Source: Novosphingobium sp. KA1 (GTDB lineage Bacteria > Pseudomonadota > Alphaproteobacteria > Sphingomonadales > Sphingomonadaceae). Taken from it: a stretch of DNA of 64,000 nt. Shown piece after piece: positions 36,654-45,482 of the stretch. The stretch's first letter is position 1, and every line of letters starts with the position of its first letter. Under the pieces are notes generated by a model. That model had not been told where the DNA came from and did not search any database. It saw only the letters and a program-made list of their open reading frames with translations. Position numbers and translations under genes: made by a program. Where the stretch lies: positions 2,629,001 to 2,693,000 of the forward strand of contig NZ_CP021247.1 of the NCBI RefSeq assembly GCF_017309955.1. The letters are read 5' to 3'.

Positions 36654-38408
36654 TCAGCTCTCGCCGAAGAGCTCGCGCTGGGACGCCTCGATTTCCTCGA
36701 AATAGCGCCGCCTTGCATGGCGCTCGGTGACGACGCCAACGACTTTGCCGACCCCGTCCACCACCGCCAGTTCGTCGGCCACGGCAATGTCGAACGCCTT
36801 GATCATCGCGCGGATGTCGGTCGCGGGGGCGAGGGAAGTGTCGGCCAGCGTTGCCAGTGTGCCCACTTCGGTCTCGGGATCGAGGTTGGGGTTCCAGGCG
36901 GACGCGGTGGTGACGATACCGGCATAGCGGTCGGCTGCGTCGAGCAGGATCGCCTTGCTGGTCGATCCCAGCGGCACCCGCGCGCGGAATTCGGAGAGGG
37001 GCAGGGTGGCGGGCACCGAAACCCAGTCGGTGCGCATGATCCGCCCGGCGGTGAGGCTCAGCATCCAGCCGATGTCGCGCGGGGAGCGGATGATCGAGCC
37101 GCGAATGTGCAGCCGCCAGGTGGAGAACGAATAGCCGAAGGTCTCGCGCGTGAAGGCGCTGGAGACGAGCGCGGCGGTCAGCACCACACCCATCAGTGCG
37201 AAGTCGTGCGTGGTCTCGAGGATCAGCAGGGCCAGTGTCATCGGTCCGCCGACGATGGAGACGGCGACACCCGCCATGCCGACCAGTGCGGACTGGGTGG
37301 GGTCGAGTTCGATGCCGAATGGCAGCATCGCCACGGCTTGGGCAAAGATCAGCCCGACCAGCGAGCCGAGGAACAGCGAGGCGAAGAACAGCCCGCCGCG
37401 AAAACCGAAGCTGAGGGATATGACCGAAGACAGGATCTTCACCGCCAGCACCATCAGCAGGAACTGGATCGCCGGCTGCATGGCCAGGTTGAGGTGCATG
37501 GCCCCGTGCCCGGCGGACAGCGACTGCGGTGAAATCCACGCCAGCGGCATCAGCAGCAGCCCGCCGATCAGCGGGCGCCACCTGGCGATGCGGGTGAGTT
37601 TCTGGACGTGGATTTCGGTGAACGTCACCAGCCGCATCACCAGGATGCCGACCAGCGCGCAGCAGATGCCCAGCAGCGCGTAGATGAAATAGTCCGGTGT
37701 CGTCAGCGGCCGCGTGCTGGAGGCGGCGATCAGGTAGGGCTCGACACCCAGTTGGCGGGTGATGAACGCGGCGCCCAGTGCTGCGGCGATGACCGGGGCG
37801 ATGGCAGCGGGAGTGTAGGTGCCGATCACGATCTCGAAAGCGTAGAACGCACCTGCCAGCGGCGCGCCGAAGGCTGCGCCCACCGCTGCGCCGGCGCCCG
37901 CGCCGACCAGCGTGCGCATGTCCGACCGGCGCAGCTTGAACCACTGGCCCAGCACCGAGGCAACGCCGCCGCCCATCTGCGCATAGGCCGCCTCCAGCCC
38001 GACCGAGGCCCCGGCGCCGTTGGAAACGATGGTCTGGATGGAGATGATCAGGTTGTCGATGAACGGAATTCGCCCACTGTGCAGGGCATTGGCCTCGACG
38101 ACGTCGATCGGGGCGCGGCGGCGGCGGCGCAGCAGATGGGCGATGCCGATCAGCACGAGGCCGCCCAGCGGCAGCGCCAGCAACCGCCAGGGATGACGGA
38201 TCTCACCGATCGCGCTGAGACGGTTGCCGGTGACGCCGTAGAGGATTTGCTGGATGCCGTGGGCCAGAAAGCCCTGCAGGTTGGTCAGCCATCCGGCCGC
38301 GATGCCCGCGGCCAGCGCGAGCAGGATGAATGCCAGTTCGCTTTCGCGCATGCGCCGTCGCTGGCGGACGACCAGGGCTTTGAGGGCATTGACGGCGGGA
38401 CGTCGCAT
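36654..38408 (-). CDS. ClC-type chloride channel with C-terminal CBS domains
   Basis: 584-aa membrane protein, about 10-12 hydrophobic helices followed by a CBS domain pair (from about residue 440; VSVPATLPLSEFRARVPLGSTSKAILL and DIRAMIKAFDIAVADELAVVDGVGKVVGVVTERHA). The gating-glutamate region reads GASVGLEAAYAQ in place of GREGP. The anion-selectivity motif GSGIP is replaced by HSGRIPFID. The GxFxP-like block is GFRGGLFFASLFLG. Transported ion is therefore uncertain. ATG 38408 is chosen; a TTG at 38444 would add 12 residues. Confidence 0.87.
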   Translation of the reverse strand: MRRPAVNALKALVVRQRRRMRESELAFILLALAAGIAAGWLTNLQGFLAHGIQQILYGVTGNRLSAIGEIRHPWRLLALPLGGLVLIGIAHLLRRRRRAPIDVVEANALHSGRIPFIDNLIISIQTIVSNGAGASVGLEAAYAQMGGGVASVLGQWFKLRRSDMRTLVGAGAGAAVGAAFGAPLAGAFYAFEIVIGTYTPAAIAPVIAAALGAAFITRQLGVEPYLIAASSTRPLTTPDYFIYALLGICCALVGILVMRLVTFTEIHVQKLTRIARWRPLIGGLLLMPLAWISPQSLSAGHGAMHLNLAMQPAIQFLLMVLAVKILSSVISLSFGFRGGLFFASLFLGSLVGLIFAQAVAMLPFGIELDPTQSALVGMAGVAVSIVGGPMTLALLILETTHDFALMGVVLTAALVSSAFTRETFGYSFSTWRLHIRGSIIRSPRDIGWMLSLTAGRIMRTDWVSVPATLPLSEFRARVPLGSTSKAILLDAADRYAGIVTTASAWNPNLDPETEVGTLATLADTSLAPATDIRAMIKAFDIAVADELAVVDGVGKVVGVVTERHARRRYFEEIEASQRELFGES

Positions 38409-38633
38409 CGCCGCCGCTTGGCCCTCGCAGCATTCGAGAGTCAAGGCATGTGTTGGCGCAACAGGAGGAATTGCGCCGGCGGCATCGTTCCCCGCAAGCG
38501 AGCGATCCGGTCGCTCTCAGTCCGCAAACCGGCTGGTGACTTCGGCACCGCCAGCACGGTTACGCGAAATTTCGAGCATCTCGGCCAATTCCTGCCTGCC
38601 AACGCGCCCCTTCATCTGCGCGGAGGCGGCCGC

Positions 38634-39428
38634 CTATTTCGGCGGCATGCGGATGCCGCCGTCGAGGCGGATGCACTGGGCGTTGAAATAGGTGTTGCGC
38701 GTCAGTTCCAGCACCAGCGAGGCGAACTCGTCCGGGTTGCCGAGCCGCTTGGGGAAGGGCACGGCCTTGCCAAGTCCTTCGTAGACCGCCTCGTTCATTT
38801 CCTTCACGCGCAGCATCGGCGGCGTGGCGAAAGTGCCGGGCAGGATGGCGTTGACGCGGATTCCCAGATCCATGAGGTCGCGCGCCATCGGCAGCACCAT
38901 GGCGTTCACCGCGCCCTTGCCGCCGCCATAGGCGACCTGGCCGATCTGCCCGTCCTGCGATGCCGCCGACGAGGTGAAAATGATGCAGCCACGCTCGCCA
39001 TCATCGTTGACGGGATCGGAGCCCGCCATGCCCAGAGCTGCGATCGAGGCGACGCGGTACGAGGCGGTGAACACGCCCTCGGCGGTCCTGGCGATCTGCT
39101 CGGTCGCCATGCGCTTGTAGCCGCCGGTGGTCTTGTCGAACGAGACGGTCTTGCCGCCGCCTGCGACCACGGCGCAATGGACCACCACGCGCTCCTGCCC
39201 GTGCGCGGCGCGGGCCTTGGCAAAACCGGCCTCGACGCTGTCCTCGTCGAGGATGTTGACCTTGCAGAACACACCGCCGATTTCTGCGGCGAACGCCTCG
39301 CCTGCCTCCTCGCTGATGTCGAACACGGCGACCTTCACGCCCGCATCGGCCAGAGCCCTGGCGCTGGCCCGGCCCAGGCCCGAGGCGCCGCCGGTGACCA
39401 CGGCGGCCAGCGTGTTGTCGATCTTCAT
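38634..39428 (-). CDS. SDR-family protein, paralogue with altered active-site motif
   Basis: 264 aa, closely related over its whole length to the SDR at 2465 (same numbering through the catalytic Lys). TGGASGLG at 12-19, Ser154, Tyr167 and Lys171 (YGGGK) remain. NCAG at 84-87 has become HCAV, and the structural Asn119 is Val. Both losses affect cofactor and proton-relay positions, so activity may differ. It lies divergent to a MaoC-fold protein, which points to hydroxyacyl or enoyl-CoA metabolism. Confidence 0.87.
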   Translation of the reverse strand: MKIDNTLAAVVTGGASGLGRASARALADAGVKVAVFDISEEAGEAFAAEIGGVFCKVNILDEDSVEAGFAKARAAHGQERVVVHCAVVAGGGKTVSFDKTTGGYKRMATEQIARTAEGVFTASYRVASIAALGMAGSDPVNDDGERGCIIFTSSAASQDGQIGQVAYGGGKGAVNAMVLPMARDLMDLGIRVNAILPGTFATPPMLRVKEMNEAVYEGLGKAVPFPKRLGNPDEFASLVLELTRNTYFNAQCIRLDGGIRMPPK

Positions 39429-39630
39429 GGCGACGTCATCTCCCGCGATTCGCTGTTTGACCCAGCGCTAGCGCAACTTGGCCAAGCCTCGCGCGGCAGG
39501 AATGCGCAGGGCCGGCAAGTATCGCTCCAGCGCGCTTGCGCCGATTGCCGATCAGGCTGCACCTTCGGACAGGCGGGCTGCGCGCGGTGGTGGAACACCG
39601 TCAGGCAAACAGGCATGCGGAGAGAGTGGA

Positions 39631-40809
39631 ATGGCCGAAGGGGATGCGGTGCTGGACACCAGCGACGTCGACAAGTGGGTGGGCAAGCCGGTTATCTTCG
39701 CGGAGTTCTGGGACCCTTGCAACGCTACCGACATCCGCCGCTGGGTGCAGGCGATGGACTATGCCAACCCCCTGCACTGGGACGAGAATTTCGCGCGATC
39801 CAGCGCTTTCGGCGGCATTGTCGCGCCGCAGAGCTTCACCGTGGCGATGGACTATGGCCACGGCTGCCACCCGTCCTGTGTCGGCAAGGTTCCAGGATCG
39901 CACCTGATCTTTGCGGGGGAGGAATGGTGGTTCTACGGCAATCCCGTCCGCCCTGGCGACAAGTTGACGCAGGAACGGACTTTTGCCGGCTATCGCATCG
40001 CCGATACCGGCTTTGCCGGACCGACGATGTTTGCCGATGGCGATACCGTGCACCGCAACCAGCATGGCGCGCTGGTCGCCAAGGAGCGGGCAACCTCGAT
40101 CCGCTACCTCGTCGAGGAGGCGAACAAGCGCAAGGTCTACGACAAGGAGAGCCGCAGCCCGAAGCTCTGGACGAGGGCGGAACTGGATGAAGTGGCCAGG
40201 ATCCGGCTGGACTGGATCAAGTCAGGCCGGGACGGGGTTTCGCCGCGCTGGGGCGCGGTCAAGGTCGGCGATACGCTGCCGCGCCGGGCGATCGGGCCGC
40301 ACAGCCGGGTGACCTTTGCGCTGGAATGCCGCGCGCACCGGCAGAACATCTGGGGCACCTGGCGCTGGAACGCGCCCGAGGGCATTCACGATCCGGCGCA
40401 GGAAGACGCCGGTTTCGGCGGCGACATGGCTTACGATTTCGAAGCCCGCAAGATCGATCCCCGACAGGGCGACGGCTTGTTCCATGGCCCCAGTTCCGGC
40501 CACATCAATCCCGAGAAGGCCGAAAAGGTCGGCATGGGCGGTGCTTATGGCTATGGCTCGTCGATGAATGCCTGGCACCTCGATACGGTGGCCTACTGGG
40601 CGGGGCACCAAGGTTACATCTGGCACTCGAAGACCCAGTTCCGCAGCCCGGCCTTCGAAGGCGATGTGACTTACGTGGACGCCGTCGTGACCGACAAGCA
40701 GGAGACCAGCGAGTTCGGCATGCCGGTGGTCACCGTCGAAACCCGGATGACAACGCAGGACGGGGCGACGATCCTCAAGGGCTCTGCCACGGTGTCGCTG
40801 CCGCTTTAG
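39631..40809 (+). CDS. MaoC-like / FAS1-type dehydratase-fold protein
   Basis: 392 aa with two hot-dog-fold halves. The first resembles the FAS1-type dehydratase (YANPLHWDENFARSSAFGGIVAPQSFTVAM); the second is also MaoC-like (HLDTVAYWAGHQGYIWHSKTQFRSPAFEGDVTYVDAVVTDK). Proteins of this type hydrate enoyl-CoA or related thioesters. The start is at ATG 39631 (GGAGAGAGTGG upstream). Divergent SDR 38634 and its MaoC neighbour suggest a shared acyl-CoA route. Function beyond family is not fixed. Confidence 0.82.
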   Translation: MAEGDAVLDTSDVDKWVGKPVIFAEFWDPCNATDIRRWVQAMDYANPLHWDENFARSSAFGGIVAPQSFTVAMDYGHGCHPSCVGKVPGSHLIFAGEEWWFYGNPVRPGDKLTQERTFAGYRIADTGFAGPTMFADGDTVHRNQHGALVAKERATSIRYLVEEANKRKVYDKESRSPKLWTRAELDEVARIRLDWIKSGRDGVSPRWGAVKVGDTLPRRAIGPHSRVTFALECRAHRQNIWGTWRWNAPEGIHDPAQEDAGFGGDMAYDFEARKIDPRQGDGLFHGPSSGHINPEKAEKVGMGGAYGYGSSMNAWHLDTVAYWAGHQGYIWHSKTQFRSPAFEGDVTYVDAVVTDKQETSEFGMPVVTVETRMTTQDGATILKGSATVSLPL

Positions 40810-41294
40810 AGCCGTTTTCCGATCCGTTCGCATCGGATCCGCTGCTCCAAGAATTTGGTTTTGCGCGTTTCCTGCGTGATCGCGCGGGCCTCGCCATATT
40901 GGAAAACGCTCCAAGGCGAAGGGCTCATGGCGGTCCGTGGGGCCATCGCCGAACGGCTCGATCTTTACGGGTTCGTGCTGGCGCGAACCGGGTGCCTTCA
41001 AGGCCGCGTTCGGTGCATTTCATGCACCGCCTGATGCGGTGCAGCATTTTCTGGGGGTGCTTAAGGAGCAATCACCTCGTCCGCTGCGAAGGTGATCGTG
41101 CCGTTTCGATGGCATACGGCCCGTGGCGCATCGTGCGGCGGGCCTGCCGGGTGATCGGCTGAACCGGTAATCCGCAAGTTCGAGATCCGACCGCCGACCT
41201 GACATTCAGGCTCGACCTCGTGGCCCTGCACGAGGAAGCCCCAGGCGGACGGCTCGGGCTGCTTTACGGCAGCCGGATCGGACTTCGGGTCCGA
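40810..41294. other. Gene-poor stretch with several hairpins
   Basis: No convincing gene in 485 bp. Hairpins: 40821-40826/40834-40839, 41023-41030/41036-41043 (8 bp, GCACCGC type), 41071-41077/41090-41096, and 41276-41283/41289-41296, the last overlapping the stop of the small minus-strand gene. A noncoding RNA or decayed gene is possible; nothing further is seen. Confidence 0.4.
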
Positions 41295-41465
41295 TCAGGC
41301 CGCGAGAGGCAGCTTTTCAGCCGGTGCGGCGACTTCGGTTTCAGTCGCGACGGGCTGGGCGTCAGCGGCTTCGGCAACGGCCTTGTCGGCAAGGGCGGGC
41401 ATGTAGCGTTCAGCAAGAACGACATCGCGGCGCGCGGCAAAATAGAGCGAAAGCAGAGAAAACAT
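41295..41465 (-). CDS. Small hypothetical protein
   Basis: 56 aa. An N-terminal amphipathic or weak membrane helix (MFSLLSLYFAARRDVVLAERYM) is followed by an Ala/Glu/Val-rich tail (AVAEAADAQPVATETEVAAPAEKLPLAA). The ATG at 41465 has GAGG close upstream. The stop lies in a hairpin. No homologue is recognised; coding is plausible from the RBS and composition. Confidence 0.45.
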   Translation of the reverse strand: MFSLLSLYFAARRDVVLAERYMPALADKAVAEAADAQPVATETEVAAPAEKLPLAA

Positions 41466-41891
41466 CGGGACCTCGGTGTAATGTGTGTGTTGCAGTGCAA
41501 CATCTGAGGTCCATTTGCCGCCGCAGGACAGTTTCCGCAAATGCAACAAGATCGCTTTTTGTTGCATTTAATGCAATTATGTGGGGGTTTTTGAGATTGG
41601 ATGCCGGTGCGGCGTGCCGGGAGCTCCATTCATTGCGCTTTATGCATCTTGCCTGCAAAAAACTGAAATCGGCGCCAGTCGACTCGCGAAATACCCTCAA
41701 ATTCCGCATGTCCGCAGGAGATTTCTTGGTGCCGACGAGGCCTTTTGTGGCGCGCGATGTCCTGGCATGGGAAGGGGCAGGCGGCATGCCCGGCGGGCCG
41801 TACCGTGCAGGGGGAGCATATCTCCTGCGGAAAACTTCTGCGGAAGCCTCTTTTCAGGACCAAACGAACCCGCTAAGCGCGCATTCCCTGC
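41466..41891. other. Intergenic stretch before tRNA-Gln
   Basis: No gene is supported in 426 bp. The short minus-strand gene and tRNA-Gln take their promoters from here. Open frames in this region lack ribosome sites. Confidence 0.45.
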
Positions 41892-41966
41892 TGGGGCGTC
41901 GCCAAGTGGTAAGGCACCGGTTTTTGGTACCGGCATTCGCAGGTTCGAATCCTGCCGCCCCAGCCA
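41892..41966 (+). tRNA. tRNA-Gln (TTG)
   Basis: A 75-nt tRNA beginning TGGGGCG and ending with encoded CCA. The anticodon stem CCGGT/ACCGG encloses TTTTGGT (anticodon TTG). The T arm is GCAGGTTCGAATCCTGC. Standard Gln identity. Confidence 0.97.
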
Positions 41967-41967
41967 G

Positions 41968-41991
41968 GCTCTCCCTGAAGGAGAGCTTTTT
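41968..41991 (+). terminator. Terminator after tRNA-Gln
   Basis: A 7-bp stem (41968-41974 with 41980-41986) followed by TTTTT. Confidence 0.93.
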
Positions 41992-42076
41992 CCGGCAGGG
42001 CTCCGTTCATCACTGATTACGGTACCGGTACGCGGACGACGCCCCATGGCGAGACGAAGTCCGCGCGTGTCTGTGC

Positions 42077-42925
42077 TTATCCGGCAAGCACGGCGTCGAT
42101 GTCGGCGGCCGAGTGGCGTTCGCGCACGAAGCCTTCGCCGTTGCGGTTGACGATGCGGCCGCGCTGGATGCCCTTGCGAGCGGCGAGTTCATCGCCCCAG
42201 CGCACGAGATTGGTGTAACTCGGCACCTCGAGGAACGTCGCCGCGTCGCCATAGGCGTCGCCGCGCAGGAAACCGCCGAACCAGCCGTAGCAGGCGATGT
42301 CGGCGATCGTGTATTCGTCCCCGGCAAGATAGCGCGAAACCGCGAGGCGCTTGTCGGCCACGTCGAGGATGCGCTTGGTTTCCATGGCGTAACGGTTGAT
42401 CGGGTATTCGTACTTTTCAGGCGCATAAGCGTAGAAATGGCCGAAACCGCCGCCGATCATCGGTGCCGTGCCCATCTGCCACATCAGCCACGACATGCAT
42501 TCCGTGCGGGCGGGCTGGGTCGCAGGCAGGAACTTTCCGAACTTTTCGGCAAGGTAGAACAGGATCGCGCCGGATTCGAACACACGGACGGGTTCGTCGC
42601 CCGAATAGTCGACAAGGGCGGGGATCTTCGAGTTCGGGTTGATCGCCACGAAGCCGGAGCCGAACTGGTCACCCTTGCCGATGTCGATCAGCCAGGCATC
42701 GTATTCCGCCTCGGCAACGCCCGCTGCGAGCAGTTCCTCGAGCATGATCGTGACCTTCTGGCCATTCGGCGTGCCCAGCGAGTGAAGCTGCAGCGCATGT
42801 TGCCCGCGCGGCAATTCGGATTCGTGCGTCGCACCGGAGACGGGGCGGTTGGTCTTGGCCCATTCACCGCCATTGTCCTTGTCCCAGGTCCAGACTTTGG
42901 GCGGCGTATAGGAAGATGTGCTCAT
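42077..42925 (-). CDS. yghU: Glutathione S-transferase-like disulfide-bond oxidoreductase (YghU type)
   Basis: 282 aa. An N-terminal extension (YTPPKVWTWDKDNGGEWAKTNRPVSG) typical of YghU precedes the thioredoxin-fold domain with GTPNGQKVTIMLEEL and the glutathione-binding NPNSKIPAL and ESGAILFYLA. The C-terminal helical domain has GDEYTIADIACYGWFGG. The family uses two glutathiones to reduce disulfides or peroxides. ATG 42925 begins the YghU-specific N-terminus; longer reading has no signals. It faces a TetR gene, 228 bp apart, which may regulate it. Confidence 0.9.
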   Translation of the reverse strand: MSTSSYTPPKVWTWDKDNGGEWAKTNRPVSGATHESELPRGQHALQLHSLGTPNGQKVTIMLEELLAAGVAEAEYDAWLIDIGKGDQFGSGFVAINPNSKIPALVDYSGDEPVRVFESGAILFYLAEKFGKFLPATQPARTECMSWLMWQMGTAPMIGGGFGHFYAYAPEKYEYPINRYAMETKRILDVADKRLAVSRYLAGDEYTIADIACYGWFGGFLRGDAYGDAATFLEVPSYTNLVRWGDELAARKGIQRGRIVNRNGEGFVRERHSAADIDAVLAG

Positions 42926-43153
42926 GGAGAGGGGCTTTCGTGGCTGTGAGGAACAGCGGAGGTAGGTAGCCCGCAGGGAGGCGGCAACCCATGTTCGCAT
43001 GTCGTTTTTCACGATGTCGAGCCGGGGCGCCGGGTTCGCCATCGGGATGATAATCCCAAGGTGAAATCAGCGATGTGCACGAAGAACTAGACGAAAGTAT
43101 GGGAACTTGGGGCGCCTGCAATCGTTGACAGCGTTCACGCGGCGGGAGCATTC

Positions 43154-43786
43154 ATGGCGAGCATGGTTCAAACGATTGAAAAACGTCGCGGAGCATCGAT
43201 GGATGGGCATGCGGCACGCCGCCGGAACAAGGGATTTGAGGAAACACATCTTGCCTTGATCGAAACTGCAGTGCGTCTGGTGTCTGAAAAGGGGCTGGAA
43301 GCACTTTCACTTTCGGAAGTGGCGCGCGTGGCGGGGGTGAATCGGACAACGATCTATTATCATTTCGCGAGCCGTGAGGCCCTGATCGAGGAAGTGCGCG
43401 AGTGGTCGGCTGAGCAGCTGGGCAAGGCCTTCGCGTCGTCGCAATCCGCCGAGGAGCGCGCGCGCTACATCACGCGTTTCGTGCTCGAGAACCCGGATGT
43501 GGTCGCGCTGTGGACGGAGGAGTTCCTGTCTCCGGGGCGGATCGGCGACCGTTATCCGGCATTCGATGCGATGGCGGCGGGTTTTGAACGCCATTTCACG
43601 GCGGACCCGCGAAACGAAGGCATGGACGGGCAAGTCTTTGCCACATTCCTGCTCGCATGGGCGATGCTGGGGCCGCGTATCTATCGCAACAGTGTCCGCC
43701 CGGACATGTCCATCGACGAGACGGTAGAGCGTCTGACCCGCACCCATATGGCGATCCTGCAGCAGAGCGGCATTGTCGATATGTGA
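43154..43786 (+). CDS. TetR/AcrR-family regulator
   Basis: 210 aa. Helix-turn-helix at about 29-77 (LALIETAVRLVSEKGLEALSLSEVARVAGVNRTTIYYHFASREALIEEV). GGGAG lies 6 nt before ATG 43154. Divergent from the YghU-like GST gene, and likely its repressor; no perfect dyad was found between them. Confidence 0.87.
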   Translation: MASMVQTIEKRRGASMDGHAARRRNKGFEETHLALIETAVRLVSEKGLEALSLSEVARVAGVNRTTIYYHFASREALIEEVREWSAEQLGKAFASSQSAEERARYITRFVLENPDVVALWTEEFLSPGRIGDRYPAFDAMAAGFERHFTADPRNEGMDGQVFATFLLAWAMLGPRIYRNSVRPDMSIDETVERLTRTHMAILQQSGIVDM

Positions 43787-43950
43787 GGGCATTTCGAGGG
43801 CGGCACCAGGCCGCTGGCCTCACTCCACCGCCTATCGGCAGTAGCCTGTGGGTGGTCGAGTGGAGGCAGCGGGCTGGTGCCGCGACATTCGCTTGGCGCG
43901 AAATTCCAAACGGTTTCCAGGAGCGTTCGGCGCGGTCAGTGCGGGCAAAA

Positions 43951-43984
43951 GAAAGGGGCGGTCGCCGAAGCGATCGCCCCTTTC
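43951..43984 (-). terminator. Terminator of ilvE
   Basis: A 15-bp stem with one wobble pair (43951-43965 with 43970-43984) and a CGAA/TTCG loop; on the minus strand TTTT follows. It may also stop transcripts from the TetR gene on the plus strand. Confidence 0.9.
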
Positions 43985-44006
43985 TTGTTGATTTGTCCCG
44001 ATCGGG

Positions 44007-45107
44007 TCAGGCGATCTTGTGGATCCAGCCGTGCGTGTCGGGGGTTTCGCCGCGCTGGATCGAGACCAGGCGGTTCTTGAGCTTGGCGGTAAGCTGGCCA
44101 GGGCCGCCCGAGCCGATGGTGAAGGCGCCGTCGCGGCCCGAAACCTTGCCGACCGGCGTGACCACCGCGGCGGTGCCGCAGGCGAACGTCTCCACCAGCT
44201 TGCCCGAGGTCGCGTCTTCACGCCACTGGTCGAGGCTGTACTTGCCTTCCTCGACCTTGAGGCCTTCCTCACGCGCGAGTTGCAGCAGGCTGTCGCGGGT
44301 GATGCCGGGCAGGATCGTGCCGGTGAGGGCCGGGGTCAGAAGCGTGCCGTCCTCGAACACGAAGTAGAGGTTCATGCCCCCCAGTTCCTCGATCCACTTG
44401 TGCTCGGCGGCGTCCAGGAAGACGACCTGGTCATGTCCGCGCGAGATTGCCTCCGCCTGCGGCACCAGGCTGGCGGCATAGTTGCCGCCGCACTTGGCGG
44501 CGCCGGTGCCGCCGGGGGCAGCGCGGGTGTAGTCCGACACCCAGATCGATACGGCAGGCGCGCCGGACTTGAAATAGTTGCCCGCCGGGCTGGCGATGAC
44601 GATGAACTTGTAGCTCTTGGCCGGACGCACGCCGAGGAAGGCCTCGGTGGCGATCATGAACGGGCGCAGATAGAGCGAGGCGCCTTCGGCTGCCGGGATC
44701 CAGTCCCGATCCGCCTGGACCAGACGTTCGATCGCCTCGATGAACAGCGCTTCGGGCAGTTCGGGCATGGCGAGGCGCTCTGCCGACTTGTTGAAGCGTG
44801 CGGCATTGGCTTCGGGGCGGAACAGCGCGATCGAGCCGTCGGCCTGCTTGTAGGCCTTCAGACCCTCGAAGATTTCCTGGGCATAGTGCAGAACGGCAGC
44901 AGCGGGATCGAGCGCGATCGGCTGACGCGGGCCTACCACGGCATCGTGCCATCCCTTCCCTTCGGTCCATTCGACCACGACCATGTGGTCGGAGAAATTG
45001 GTGCCGAAGCCGGGGTTGGCGAGAATGGTCTCGCGCGTTTCGGCGCTGGTCGGCGCGGGGTGGGGCAGAGTGCTGAAAGTCAGGCCGGCATCGGCGAGCG
45101 TCGCCAT
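44007..45107 (-). CDS. ilvE: Branched-chain amino acid aminotransferase
   Basis: 366-aa class IV PLP enzyme that makes Leu, Ile and Val from their 2-oxo acids. PLP-binding Lys205 sits in TGAAKCGGNYAASLVPQ; EIFEGLKAY and YLRPFM are further signatures. Start ATG 45107 has AGAGGA upstream. An AAAATTAC/GTAATTTT inverted repeat lies in its promoter region. Confidence 0.95.
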   Translation of the reverse strand: MATLADAGLTFSTLPHPAPTSAETRETILANPGFGTNFSDHMVVVEWTEGKGWHDAVVGPRQPIALDPAAAVLHYAQEIFEGLKAYKQADGSIALFRPEANAARFNKSAERLAMPELPEALFIEAIERLVQADRDWIPAAEGASLYLRPFMIATEAFLGVRPAKSYKFIVIASPAGNYFKSGAPAVSIWVSDYTRAAPGGTGAAKCGGNYAASLVPQAEAISRGHDQVVFLDAAEHKWIEELGGMNLYFVFEDGTLLTPALTGTILPGITRDSLLQLAREEGLKVEEGKYSLDQWREDATSGKLVETFACGTAAVVTPVGKVSGRDGAFTIGSGGPGQLTAKLKNRLVSIQRGETPDTHGWIHKIA

Positions 45108-45150
45108 CGAACGTGATCCTCTAAACTAAGGTTGCGGGTGCCTCTGAATG

Positions 45151-45184
45151 AAAATTACGCGCAGCGCAACCGCAAAGTAATTTT
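45151..45184. promoter_or_regulatory. Inverted repeat AAAATTAC-N18-GTAATTTT upstream of ilvE
   Basis: Two 8-bp arms (45151-45158, 45177-45184) separated by 18 bp, 44-77 bp before the ilvE start. The AT-rich arms fit an Lrp/AsnC-type or similar operator, but this is inference. Confidence 0.4.
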
Positions 45185-45337
45185 GATACGCAATCTTATA
45201 GCTTTAGCACGGCGTTGAGGGCGGGAGAACCGGGGACTCGGCCAAGGCTGCGGCAGCATGCTCTTGCGCCCGGTTTTCAGGGAGGGCCAGTGCGAAATTC
45301 GCCCGATCATGTGCGAAAGTTTGGGAAGCGCAAATGA

Positions 45338-45371
45338 GAAGGGCCGCCCCGGTTGCCCGGTGCGGCCCTTC
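45338..45371 (-). terminator. Hairpin at the end of the 45.4-kb small-ORF transcript
   Basis: A 10-bp perfect stem (45338-45347 with 45362-45371), with an inner CCGG/CCGG pairing in the 14-nt loop. The minus strand continues TCATTTG, so the T run is weak. Confidence 0.6.
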
Positions 45372-45425
45372 GCATGGTCAGCGGCCGGGAGTGCCGCCAG
45401 CGAAAGCCTTTATCGCGAATTCAAT

Positions 45426-45482
45426 TCAGCGATAATGCCTCGCGACGGAAAAAGCCGACCTCTCTGCTGAACCATGAGACAT
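45426..45482 (-). CDS. 18-residue small ORF with a perfect Shine-Dalgarno
   Basis: MSHGSAERSAFSVARHYR, 18 aa, is preceded by AAAGGAGGTGATCC (45484-45497), the full complement of the 16S rRNA 3' end. The GGAGG core lies 7 nt before the ATG at 45482. Downstream is a hairpin (45338-45371); upstream is a structured leader including a 6-bp stem at 45520-45525/45532-45537. A second frame (ATG 45514) reads through the same region for 34 codons (MAQTARKEVIRC...). Such a maximal SD with a tiny ORF could encode a leader peptide, a small protein or a ribosome-binding RNA. No family known to me. Confidence 0.5.
   Translation of the reverse strand: MSHGSAERSAFSVARHYR

Noticed and set aside
37608..40190. 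860-codon plus-strand frame
   Set aside because: Covers the ClC and SDR genes in reverse; no start signal or motif.
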